20,728 nucleotides of DNA from positions 1-20,728 of IMG/VR virus record IMGVR_UViG_3300013120_000153. One strand, written 5' to 3'. The number at the start of each line of letters is the position of its first letter. Position 1 is the stretch's first letter. The notes beneath the pieces are model-generated. The model had not been told where the DNA came from. It did not search any database and worked only from the letters and a program-made list of their open reading frames with translations. This document shows, one piece after another, positions 7,820 through 15,667 of the stretch. Both the position numbers and the translations under genes were made by a program. This DNA is from a virus.

Positions 7820-10800
7820 TTACCCCTCTTCCACGGCGCTTCTAAGTATAATTGCCAGAATATTCGCCGGTAATGGTTTAGTTTGTTTTATGTATATCTC
7901 ATCTTCTCTATTCCATGTAGTCTGAAATACTTCAGCCATATCCCCTGTAAATAAAGCTTCGTCATCTGTTTCGTCGACATAACTTAAACTTTCTAGTTGA
8001 TCTTCATCTCTACCTATAGATAATCCTTGAGTACGATCTAATCTTAAAGTACCCTTAAAGATTCTACGCATTCTTGATTGACCAGTTCCAGTAGGACTAC
8101 CATCTGATAACTTCAATAGCTGTATAGTTCCAACATAACGAAGTCCTACGTGTACTACAGCGGCAGCAGCCGATAAAGTAATACCTCCACCAGATACAAG
8201 ATAAGTTTCTGTTGAAGGAATATATCCGTCTACTTGAGCATATACAGTTTCTCCCTCTAGATGATCAAGACCTGTTATAGCAGTTACCATCTTTCTTACT
8301 TCGCCACCAGAAATATAAGTAGTATAAGCCGAGCCGTCTAAGTCAACTCCAACTGAAGTCTGTAATTCAAAAGTGTCATCTGTTTTATCGGCTACATAGT
8401 AAGTATTACCATTTAACTCCGTCATACCCACAATACCATTTATCTTAACCTGGTCTCCGTTAGAGAAACCATGGCTTACTGCCGTTACAACCACAGGGTC
8501 AGCTACTGTAGCACCGGTAATAGTTATTGGACTATCTAGCGTTAATGAGGAGTCAACTCTTACAGCATCCCAATCTTCATCAAAATCTTCGTTAGAGAAA
8601 TATTCAATAAACCTTTTATCTGTACCATTTATATTACGTTTAACCACAACCCAAACTTGATCAGCTTCTTCTGATTTTGGTATTACTGCTACTGATTCAA
8701 AAGTACCATTTCCTTGAGCATCAGCTCCTGCTACAAATCTACACCAACCCATAACTTCTTGTTCTGGATTGCGCGTTAAAACAGACATCTCGCCATCTTC
8801 CCTTACGCAGTAAATTCTATCGTTAGGTGATTGCTGGTGGTCTAAGTCTACTACAGTTCCACCGTCTTTTAGAATATGCTCTGCTAACAAAGTCATATCG
8901 CTTGAGATAGTAGAGTCTACTTGAAAAGAATAAGACAATTCTCTTAACCTTGAAAAATCTCTTTGTATATAATATAAATAAGAAGATATTCTTTTTGGTG
9001 GAAAACTTGCTACTCCATAATTGGTGTCTCTTTTTACTACTATATTTGTAGGTGAAATTGAAGCTGTAGTATCTCCAGCAGAAGCAGAAAAAGTTCCACC
9101 TATAGTACCTAAAGACAATACTCTATTGCCAGAGGACAACCATCTAATAGCATTTCGTTGTTCGGTAGCAACTTCAAAAGTCAAAGAATAATTAGCTGTT
9201 GTAGCTGTAGTATCAAAACTATCATAAGCTTTTGTATATGAACCCCAAAACTTTTGTGGCTCATGGTCTGTATTAGCATAATATAATTTCTGTTCGTGAA
9301 AAGCAATAGCTGACGGCCATCCTCTGTAATCCGAGAAAGCACCCTCAGCCCAATCTGTTACAGCGCCAGGGCCTGTATTCAAATCTCCTGCAGTTCCATC
9401 TGGTTCTGCTTCTACATCACCAGTTACAACAGTAGTAGAAGTATATGCCGTTATCTTTACCATACCCTCTTTAACTCTAAAAAAAGCGCCTATATGCAAA
9501 ACATCAAAGATAGCTGTAGAAGCAGTTAAAGTTATACCGGCGCCGGTGTCGGCTGAAGGCGTTATAGTTGTAGCAGTAGTGTTGGTATCCTTTAGTGGAG
9601 CTCTAACAAAAGATACAAGAGATAAGCTAAAAGCACTAGCACCAGTTCTTGATAACTTTCTAGGAGCATAGTCTGGGTGAACTATATACATAACATCGTT
9701 ATACTGCGCTACCTGTAAATCAAAGACATCAGCTACAACATAGGGAGTAGAAATTTCTGTTTGTTGTGAAGCAGCAGCCGTATGAGCAGAAGTAGGAATT
9801 ACTATAGTATCCGTATTGTCTGCGTTGGGGTCTGCGCTAAAAGCATTTGAATTGATAATCCTTACATCGTCTATACTTCCCTGGAAATAATCACCTGGTA
9901 CTCCTGTAGCACCTATATATACGTCACCAGCAAATGTATCGGTACTACTATCCTGCACGTATGCGACTTGAGTTCCATCCTTATAAAGACCATATTTGTC
10001 TGCCCTTTTGCAAACAGCTATATGATGAAAAGTGGTATTATCTGTAATCTCGCCACCGTAACCCGTAGTTATAATCGTCACTCCACCTGAAACCGCAATA
10101 AATCTAAGACCGGACCCGTGAACATGCTGCAATAGCCAGTAGTTATTAGCGTCCTCCCACTGTACGATTAAAGTTTCTGTTCCAACATGGTCCGCAAATT
10201 TCACCCATAAATCAATAGTCCAGTTATCATCAGCAGATTTTATTACGTCAAATTCCGCGCTATCGGATATTTGCAGATAATCGGAATCACCATCGAGAAG
10301 AAGCGAAGCTGTACCAAATTTCTTAGCGTCTGTATCTAACAAAGCCGTTCCTTGAAATTGCGTTCTATGAAATGAAGCTGAAGCATCCTGAGAGTTGCAG
10401 TGAAGCAATAACGAAGTATTAGCATCAGAGGTATGCGCTGCTGTTGGTGCTGTAAAATCAGTAGACCACCTCGCTACACCTTTTGATACACGGATTTCGT
10501 CCATATATCCATCCATATATCGAGCTGATGTATTTCCTAATCTACCTATAACTAAATCAGCAGCCGTTCCGCCTATATCATAAGCAACAGCCCAAGTAGC
10601 GCCTATCTGCGTACCGTCTATAAACACCTTTACATTTGCGCCGGTTATTCCTACTACTGTTACATGATACCAAGTATCTACAACAGGAGACCAAGCAAAG
10701 TTCTGATTATCACCTTCTAAATCTACTCGAATGCCAGTACCAGAAATAAATCTTACACCCCAAGAGTTTCCCCAGTCACCATCATAGTTGGTAATAAACG

Positions 10801-11371
10801 CATATTCTATGGCTGCTACGACGTCCATACGAATCCAAAAGTCAACTGTAAAACTACCTGTTCCAAAATCCCAGTCAGCGTGGTCTGGTACTGTTAGATA
10901 GTCACTATTTCCGTCAAGAAGAAGTGAACCGCTACCAAATTTCTTTTGAAGGGTAGACATCTGTGCAGTAGCAACAGTTGAAACAACGTGTCCTGTATTT
11001 CCACTGTCTATGAACTCTTTTGAACCGTCTACGCCTGCATCGTTAGGCAATAATAGTTTCGTTAAGTCAACTGTCTGTTCGATAAGGTCTGCACCATTAG
11101 AATATAGCCTAAAATACTGGTCTCCTGCTTCTACTACATAATCTTGGTCAGCAGAATATTGAAAAGGAAATATCTTAGCTACTCCATTATCTTTAGTTGA
11201 AGCAAGATATTTAAGGCCTGGCCGAAAAGAAACTCCACCTAATTGGTTTATTAAAAAATTCTCTATCTTAGCTGCACCAGAAGAATATTTGGCTAAATCA
11301 AACCGGCCTTTACCTTTAGGCGACCATTCTCCACTTGTTAAAGCATTTACTACACTAGTTGCTTTAGGCAT
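7820..11371 (-). CDS. Tail tubular protein B (gp12-like nozzle) with two LamG-like domains and one FCCH-like module
   Basis: An 1183-residue nozzle protein, much longer than T7 gp12 (about 790). Core parts are recognisable: the N-terminus (VVNALTSGEWSPKGKGRFDLAKY, GGVSFRPGLKYL), STPYVVADVFDLQVAQYNDVMYIVHPDYAPRKLSR at about 541-575, and YRGWPSAIAFHEQKLYYA. Residues about 105-308 and 320-538 are two LamG/concanavalin-like domains, each with FGTASLLLDG-type and DYL motifs, a WYHVTV or FHHIAV strand and a closing MDEIRVS or IDDVRII strand. A FCCH-like module lies at about 951-1030. A GTG at 11392 could extend the frame, but the ATG at 11371 has GAGG upstream and overlaps the previous stop (TAATG), so I used it. 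LamG domains usually bind glycans, so host-surface contact is inferred. Confidence 0.88.
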   Translation of the reverse strand: MPKATSVVNALTSGEWSPKGKGRFDLAKYSSGAAKIENFLINQLGGVSFRPGLKYLASTKDNGVAKIFPFQYSADQDYVVEAGDQYFRLYSNGADLIEQTVDLTKLLLPNDAGVDGSKEFIDSGNTGHVVSTVATAQMSTLQKKFGSGSLLLDGNSDYLTVPDHADWDFGTGSFTVDFWIRMDVVAAIEYAFITNYDGDWGNSWGVRFISGTGIRVDLEGDNQNFAWSPVVDTWYHVTVVGITGANVKVFIDGTQIGATWAVAYDIGGTAADLVIGRLGNTSARYMDGYMDEIRVSKGVARWSTDFTAPTAAHTSDANTSLLLHCNSQDASASFHRTQFQGTALLDTDAKKFGTASLLLDGDSDYLQISDSAEFDVIKSADDNWTIDLWVKFADHVGTETLIVQWEDANNYWLLQHVHGSGLRFIAVSGGVTIITTGYGGEITDNTTFHHIAVCKRADKYGLYKDGTQVAYVQDSSTDTFAGDVYIGATGVPGDYFQGSIDDVRIINSNAFSADPNADNTDTIVIPTSAHTAAASQQTEISTPYVVADVFDLQVAQYNDVMYIVHPDYAPRKLSRTGASAFSLSLVSFVRAPLKDTNTTATTITPSADTGAGITLTASTAIFDVLHIGAFFRVKEGMVKITAYTSTTVVTGDVEAEPDGTAGDLNTGPGAVTDWAEGAFSDYRGWPSAIAFHEQKLYYANTDHEPQKFWGSYTKAYDSFDTTATTANYSLTFEVATEQRNAIRWLSSGNRVLSLGTIGGTFSASAGDTTASISPTNIVVKRDTNYGVASFPPKRISSYLYYIQRDFSRLRELSYSFQVDSTISSDMTLLAEHILKDGGTVVDLDHQQSPNDRIYCVREDGEMSVLTRNPEQEVMGWCRFVAGADAQGNGTFESVAVIPKSEEADQVWVVVKRNINGTDKRFIEYFSNEDFDEDWDAVRVDSSLTLDSPITITGATVADPVVVTAVSHGFSNGDQVKINGIVGMTELNGNTYYVADKTDDTFELQTSVGVDLDGSAYTTYISGGEVRKMVTAITGLDHLEGETVYAQVDGYIPSTETYLVSGGGITLSAAAAVVHVGLRYVGTIQLLKLSDGSPTGTGQSRMRRIFKGTLRLDRTQGLSIGRDEDQLESLSYVDETDDEALFTGDMAEVFQTTWNREDEIYIKQTKPLPANILAIILRSAVEEG

Positions 11372-12192
11372 TACAACCTCGCTTCTTCCCACTCAGACAT
11401 TTCTAATTCTTCTGGGCTACCCTGCGAGCTATCGGCTCCCATAGCTCTTGGTAAATCTATATTCTCATATTTTGCTACAAGATCTTTTGTTCTATTGGCA
11501 GACTGTGTAAGCGAGAAACATATCTCCGAAGCAATTTTAGTAGCCAGCGCCGTAACAAACTGTGATGAATAAAGTGTAGGGTCTTCATTTCTATAGGTGT
11601 ATATCATTTTTAAGCTATTAGTATCAGAATAAATATAACCGGCTTCTACAGTCCAATAAGCATCTCTATTTGAAAGTATATTCACTCTTATAAAGTCAGT
11701 AGGTAAAGTATATTGATAAGTAGATTCGTCGTCGTCCATTGAAAGGTCAGATAACTTTGTTATGTAACCATTTTCGGTATAAGCGGTATAACCCGAACCA
11801 TCTACATCTGTACCTACCGCTGACTGTAGCTCAAAAGTATCAGCTGTTTTACTTGCTACAAAATAAGTCTCACCGTTTACTTCTGTCATACCATCAACTG
11901 AAGTTATTATTACTTCGTCTTCATCGGAAAAACCATGCGCCACAGAAGTTACTACTGGTGGGTTAGCTGCTGTTATACCAGTAATTACTTTAGCTAAATT
12001 CATTCTTTTCTGAGCAAAAGTCCATGGGTGTTCTGATAAGACTTGATCTAAAGCATAGGCATAGCTATCCTCAATACGTTTACTTTCTTGAGATACAGGT
12101 GTAGTTAATTCAGCAGAGGTTATTCTCTTTGATCCTATCATACTTAAAGCTAAGTTACATATTTGTAATTTAGTTACAGTTCCTGTAGCCAT
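11371..12192 (-). CDS. Tail tubular protein A (gp11-like adaptor) with FCCH-like insertion
   Basis: A 273-residue protein that should form the adaptor ring between the connector and the tail nozzle. The N-terminal part, MATGTVTKLQICNLALSMIGSKRI then RIEDSYAYALDQVLSEHPWTFAQKR, is the hallmark of the podovirus tail tubular A family. The C-terminal part (YTYRNEDPTLYSSQFVTALATKIA, then LTQSANRTKDLVAKYE) is also typical. Between them, residues about 70-147 are an extra beta module: PPVVTSVAHGF, then EVIITSVDGMTEVNGETYFV and TFELQSAVG. This resembles the FCCH-like repeats (named from E1 enzymes) seen in phage proteins. The same module occurs in tail tubular B. AAGGAG lies six bases before the ATG. 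Confidence 0.88.
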   Translation of the reverse strand: MATGTVTKLQICNLALSMIGSKRITSAELTTPVSQESKRIEDSYAYALDQVLSEHPWTFAQKRMNLAKVITGITAANPPVVTSVAHGFSDEDEVIITSVDGMTEVNGETYFVASKTADTFELQSAVGTDVDGSGYTAYTENGYITKLSDLSMDDDESTYQYTLPTDFIRVNILSNRDAYWTVEAGYIYSDTNSLKMIYTYRNEDPTLYSSQFVTALATKIASEICFSLTQSANRTKDLVAKYENIDLPRAMGADSSQGSPEELEMSEWEEARL

Positions 12193-12195
12193 AAT

Positions 12196-12561
12196 TTACT
12201 CCTTATTCATTTCACGCCATTTATCAGCTAGTGCTTTATTGTTATTACAAAATTCTATTGCCAACGCTATATCTTCTATCCTTAATGCGTTGCCGCCACC
12301 TGCGGCCATACGTAATTTTTCTTGTATTGAAAATTTATCCCATGGTACATCAGTTACTATATATGTTTTGCCACCTCTGCCATCTGCAACAACAGGTACT
12401 TCGCATCCTCTAAATTCTTCGGTTCCCATAGGTGTTCCTGCAGCTGGATAATTATTGTATACTACCTCAACTTTTTTTGGTTGTAACAAAAAATATGTTG
12501 ACAAAGATAAACTTATAATAAGCATCACAAAAATAATAATATTTCCCCATTTATTAAACAT
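12196..12561 (-). CDS. Single-pass membrane protein downstream of the Wzy/WaaL-like gene
   Basis: A 121-residue protein with a short basic head (MFNKWGN), one membrane helix at about 8-27 (IIIFVMLIISLSLSTYFLL) and a soluble C-terminal domain predicted outside the cytoplasm. The domain contains GTEEFRGCEVPVVADGRGGKTYIV and EFCNNNK. Its two cysteines could pair in the periplasm. The ATG at 12561 follows AAGGAG by six bases and overlaps the end of the Wzy/WaaL-like gene by eight bases. An in-frame ATG at 12582 lacks such a site and was not chosen. I recognise no family. The tight overlap suggests a shared role with the upstream enzyme. An inner-membrane spanin is an alternative, but the domain does not look coiled-coil. 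Confidence 0.65.
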   Translation of the reverse strand: MFNKWGNIIIFVMLIISLSLSTYFLLQPKKVEVVYNNYPAAGTPMGTEEFRGCEVPVVADGRGGKTYIVTDVPWDKFSIQEKLRMAAGGGNALRIEDIALAIEFCNNNKALADKWREMNKE

Positions 12562-13618
12562 AATATTCTCCTTGTTTAGCACAATAAGCTAAAAACATTA
12601 TAATAATCAGCACCGACTGACACATTCTATCTGGAAAATGAACTGCCATATTTACACCTACAACAATAAGACCAGACTGCTTTACTGGGTCTCTTGTTCG
12701 CCAGGCAATAGTACCTATTAAACCTAGTAATAAAATAAACCCTGGTACACCTATTTCAAAAGGTATTTGCAACCAAGAGTTATGCGCTCTTGCCCATTTA
12801 GCACCTACTTGCTGACCTCTTACAAAGTTACTACAAAGATATTGAAATAATATTTTATATGTAGCTATACCATAACCCATAGGATTTTTAACTACTAATT
12901 CTGCTGTTTCTTTCCATACAGGTCCTCTGCCAGCTACGGTAAATACCCTAATGTCGTCGGTCTTATAAGCAAACAATAAAGGAAAAACAATAGCAACTAT
13001 TATTATAGGAATCCTAAGCTTTCTAACTGTTCTAAATAAAAAGTATCCAGCGCCTAAAACTATCGATAGCATCATGCCGCTTGAACCAGATATAAATGCT
13101 ATAATAGCTATGGGGAGCCAGTTTAATTTCTTATGTATAAGGAAAGGTGTTAATATACAAACAAAAGAAGATAACATCATCTTGTTACCTATCGTACCTA
13201 ATATAACCGGTGTTTTTAATCCAAAATTAAGAAGTGTATCTTTACCAAATAATTGCATTATGATAAGTAAGGTTATAAAAAAGAATATAGCTTGAATAGT
13301 TCTTTTGACTGGTTCAAAATCTTCTATCTTAGTACAGGCCACGTAGTAATAAGTACAAACTACTACCGTCCAAAACATTGTAAAAGACATGTAAGGTGCT
13401 CTTGAGATAAAACAAGATACAAAACACCATATCAAAAGTAACTTAAGAAAAACATTTGTCTTAAAGTTTATTAGCGCAAAAGAAAGGAATCCAGAAGTAA
13501 ATACTGTCCATACCCAAACCAAAGAGTTAAAACTACAATCAAGCTTAAACTCCCAGGGCGGAGTAAGAGCAAACAGTACTAGAGGAAATAATAATATATG
13601 AGTCAAGTATTTTTTCAT
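12554..13618 (-). CDS. O-antigen ligase/polymerase-like (Wzy/WaaL) membrane protein
   Basis: A 354-residue polytopic protein with about eleven hydrophobic segments and one large loop between segments 8 and 9 (about 219-291). That loop carries the family signature: GRGPVW (R231, W235), NPMGYGIATYK and AHNSWLQIPFEIGVPG (H279, N280). In WaaL and Wzy enzymes, a loop Arg and a His in the His-Asn pair are needed for joining glycan repeats to lipid A core or to each other. The role here is inferred: changing host surface polysaccharide during infection or lysogeny. It starts eleven bases beyond the terminator-like hairpin with no clear Shine-Dalgarno sequence, suggesting low expression. It sits among virion genes, which is unusual. 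Whether it polymerises, ligates or inhibits the host enzyme cannot be told. Confidence 0.78.
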   Translation of the reverse strand: MKKYLTHILLFPLVLFALTPPWEFKLDCSFNSLVWVWTVFTSGFLSFALINFKTNVFLKLLLIWCFVSCFISRAPYMSFTMFWTVVVCTYYYVACTKIEDFEPVKRTIQAIFFFITLLIIMQLFGKDTLLNFGLKTPVILGTIGNKMMLSSFVCILTPFLIHKKLNWLPIAIIAFISGSSGMMLSIVLGAGYFLFRTVRKLRIPIIIVAIVFPLLFAYKTDDIRVFTVAGRGPVWKETAELVVKNPMGYGIATYKILFQYLCSNFVRGQQVGAKWARAHNSWLQIPFEIGVPGFILLLGLIGTIAWRTRDPVKQSGLIVVGVNMAVHFPDRMCQSVLIIIMFLAYCAKQGEYYV

Positions 13619-13620
13619 AC

Positions 13621-13650
13621 TTAAAAGTGAGGGTGTTAAGGCACACCCTC
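13621..13650 (-). terminator. Terminator-like hairpin after the capsid cistrons
   Basis: On the minus strand, GAGGGTGT (13650-13643), loop GCCTTA and ACACCCTC (13636-13629) form a perfect 8-base-pair GC-rich stem, followed by ACTTTTAA. The T-run is short, so termination may be partial. It lies between the signal-peptide protein and the Wzy/WaaL-like gene, where it would lower expression of downstream genes relative to the capsid cistrons. On the plus strand the stem has no T-run after it. Confidence 0.55.
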
Positions 13651-13664
13651 GGAAGCCTTGATGG

Positions 13665-14198
13665 TTATGTTACAGTTACCCCAGTCTGGCCGATAATTAT
13701 CCAACCAGTAGTGTCGTCTGCATATAAAAGAGTCACTGTATCTAATATTGAATCAAAAGCAATATCATCCCAGCCAGTCTCAACAACTGCTGCTTGACCC
13801 GAACCGCCCAGGCCATCATCTGAGATGGTGATAGCTGCACCTATGGAATCCAAGGTAATGGTAACCATTTGTCCAGCTGTACCTGCTGCAAGCGATATTG
13901 TCTTAGGTGCTCCTACCCCCTGAAGTTTTATAACTCCATAGGCTAAGGAGGCAGCAGTCAACCCAGATGCTGTTGAGGCATGGGTTGTAACCCCGTCCTT
14001 GTGTCCATTTGCAAGTATGGTTACTCGTGAACCATCTAAGGTAAGATCTTGACCTTCGATATTTAGCTGGATAGCTTCTCCAACGTAAGTCTCGACACTA
14101 GCATCAAATTCTTCCTCGATTGAGACCGTCCCTGCAAATGCTACATTAACAAAGGATAGGAGAGCGATACACATCGCTATTCCGATAAATTTTCGCAT
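13665..14198 (-). CDS. Secreted beta-rich virion-like protein with Sec signal peptide
   Basis: A 177-residue protein. Residues 1-22 form a textbook Sec signal peptide: MRK, a hydrophobic core, then NVAFA before G. The mature part is Gly/Ala/Thr-rich, with an acidic start and a C-terminal domain (GQMVTITLDSIGAAITISDDG, GWDDIAFDSI, DTVTLLYADDTTGWIIIGQTG). That C-terminal pattern is typical of beta-sandwich or fibre-head modules in phage tail and head proteins. AAGGAG precedes the ATG, and the gene belongs to the capsid cistrons, so it is probably abundant. A terminator-like hairpin follows its stop. It could be an exported surface-binding protein or a virion protein that uses the hydrophobic N-terminus for membrane contact. 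Function unknown. Confidence 0.7.
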   Translation of the reverse strand: MRKFIGIAMCIALLSFVNVAFAGTVSIEEEFDASVETYVGEAIQLNIEGQDLTLDGSRVTILANGHKDGVTTHASTASGLTAASLAYGVIKLQGVGAPKTISLAAGTAGQMVTITLDSIGAAITISDDGLGGSGQAAVVETGWDDIAFDSILDTVTLLYADDTTGWIIIGQTGVTVT

Positions 14199-14212
14199 GT
14201 TATTCTCCTTCG

Positions 14213-14629
14213 TTATTCTACTGTGTAAAATACTATTAACGTAATAACGCCAGCACTTGTAACCGCTGCGTCAAGAGTTAATGTAAACTGTGTAGTCGTC
14301 GATGCGATTTCTTTGTTTATACTATCAACAGCTGTAAACGGTGTAACTGTGTTATCCGTAGCTTCGTCAAGATATAAAGCTGCGGTTACACCATCGCCCA
14401 AGTCGGGTGTGTTGCCAGTGGTATCTAGTCCTAGCATTCCGTATAGAACCTTTGCACCTACTGGTAAAGCTCCACCCAGAGCAATTGTTTCAGCTGCACT
14501 TTCGGTACCTAGACCTACATAGGTATCGACCAAACATCTTACATTTCCACCTTGTTCTCCTGGATCAAGAACGGTGGCCGGTGTAATAGCCGCAATCTTT
14601 GCTGCATTTACTCCATTATACGTTGCCAT
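14213..14629 (-). CDS. Capsid decoration/stabilisation-like protein
   Basis: A 138-residue beta-rich protein immediately after the capsid gene, where podoviruses often encode a cement or decoration protein. It begins MATYNGVNAAKIAAITPATV and has NVRCLVDTYVG, then LPVGAKVLYGMLGLDTTGNTPDLGDG, a pattern I associate with phage head-region structural proteins. It ends in a beta strand (VITLIVFYTVE). There is no signal peptide. AGGAGG lies six bases before the ATG. Likely soluble and bound to the outside of the shell. The assignment depends on position and general resemblance; binding to the capsid is inferred. Confidence 0.7.
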   Translation of the reverse strand: MATYNGVNAAKIAAITPATVLDPGEQGGNVRCLVDTYVGLGTESAAETIALGGALPVGAKVLYGMLGLDTTGNTPDLGDGVTAALYLDEATDNTVTPFTAVDSINKEIASTTTQFTLTLDAAVTSAGVITLIVFYTVE

Positions 14630-14663
14630 TAAAAACCTCCTGTTTGTATTTTACTAACTTAAA

Positions 14664-15527
14664 TTATGCTTCGTAGCATGCAATTTCTACACATTTCGCC
14701 TCGTCCATACGAGTCGCGCCGGCAGATAACGATGCATACGCCTGCGTTGCATGATGCTTCGTAGGAATAATATCTAGCTTGGCTACCATGCCTGTACGCT
14801 TTGCTAGAGTTACACCTGACTTTGCCCATGCAAGAACAGTTCTTGTCGTGCCAGAAAGTACAATCCTCTGGGTTCTAACAAACTTGAAGCCCATGAATGT
14901 GTCTACTCTGCCTTCAACAAGCGCTTTGATAGAATTATAATCGATTGATTTAACTTCAGCGGTGTTTAATAGGTTGGAAATCTGTGCTGCAGAACAGGCA
15001 ATATATCTTTCCTCGTCAGGATCTACTTCAGCTGCGTCAAGTAACTGCTTCGCGCTGATAAGTTTTGCTAAAGTAAGCCCTGCTGTTCCGTTAATTGCTA
15101 TCTGGTTTGCTGATGTAAACGTGGTAGAAGTTCCACCTGCTTTGCCAGTATAAGCAGTACCGGAAAAAGCTGCTATAATCATGTCGTCTATCTTTCTTCC
15201 GATTGCCCATGCGCCGGCTTTCATCAACCCTGAAGTTGGGTCAAGAAGCATAGCAAGCTTATCTTCTTTGTCAATAAGCTTTGACCAGTATACATCTATA
15301 AACGATACTCTACGTCTCTTATAATCGTCTGCTGCATACTTTACATCTACATTACGCGTGTCCTTTTCACTTGCTGTATCTTCGCCGTACTGGTCGAAAT
15401 ACTCTTCCTCACCATACGAACCAGTCTCAACATTTACGCAATCGGTGAGTCTTGAGCCTTTTTGCTGTGAAAGCAAATCCATCGTACTACCGAATTGCTT
15501 CACAAAGGCAGTGGTTATATTAGCCAT
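14664..15527 (-). CDS. Major capsid protein
   Basis: A 287-residue protein expected to form the icosahedral shell, probably with an HK97-like fold. It begins MANITTAFVKQFGSTMDLLSQQKGS and has an N-terminal arm rich in acidic and aromatic residues (EEEYFDQYGED). A P-domain-like region with IGRKIDDMIIAAFSGTAYTG follows. Later come ISNLLNTAEVKSIDYNSIKALVEG and FMGFKFVRTQRI, the pattern of podovirus capsid proteins of the BPP-1 and marine podovirus type. It ends KCVEIACYEA. The ribosome binding site is strong and follows an A-run (AAAAAAAAGGAG), suitable for the most abundant virion protein. Position after scaffold and before a decoration-like protein supports the call. Confidence 0.9.
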   Translation of the reverse strand: MANITTAFVKQFGSTMDLLSQQKGSRLTDCVNVETGSYGEEEYFDQYGEDTASEKDTRNVDVKYAADDYKRRRVSFIDVYWSKLIDKEDKLAMLLDPTSGLMKAGAWAIGRKIDDMIIAAFSGTAYTGKAGGTSTTFTSANQIAINGTAGLTLAKLISAKQLLDAAEVDPDEERYIACSAAQISNLLNTAEVKSIDYNSIKALVEGRVDTFMGFKFVRTQRIVLSGTTRTVLAWAKSGVTLAKRTGMVAKLDIIPTKHHATQAYASLSAGATRMDEAKCVEIACYEA

Positions 15528-15548
15528 TAGATACTCCTTTTTTTTATG

Positions 15549-15667
15549 CTACACTCTTTCAAATACTACAGGGTATCCGTAAGGGCCTGTTACTACTTTG
15601 CGAAGCGTCGTTTAGTTAACTTCGGGCCATAGGGTTATCCTAGGTTAACTTCAGCGGGTAGCTTCAT
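15549..15667 (-). pseudogene. Possible broken or recoded mini-gene between scaffold and capsid
   Basis: The 136 bases between scaffold and capsid genes are not random-looking. An ATG overlapping the scaffold stop (ATGA) opens MKLPAEVNLG and stops at TAA (15635). The same frame continues past that stop as PYGPKLTKRRFAK. A shift of one base back near 15600 continues as KVVTGPYGYPVVFERV to TAG at 15549. The pieces together would give a plausible protein of about 40 residues. It may be a decayed gene, a chance reading, or a case of stop readthrough plus frameshift. The 9-base direct repeat GAAGTTAAC (minus strand) occurs at 15644-15652 and 15615-15623. The call is weak because no homologue is known to me. 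Confidence 0.25.

Noticed and set aside
11371-11392. A GTG start adding seven residues to tail tubular B
   Set aside because: The ATG at 11371 forms TAATG with the previous stop and has GAGG upstream, and the family N-terminus begins close to it.
12196-12561. A holin or spanin call for the single-pass membrane protein
   Set aside because: One membrane helix and a non-coiled, cysteine-containing domain do not clearly match either class, and no endolysin or outer spanin is adjacent.
12554-12582. An earlier start (MLNKENI) for the single-pass membrane protein
   Set aside because: The ATG at 12561 has AAGGAG at ideal spacing and gives the usual short overlap; the ATG at 12582 has no such site.
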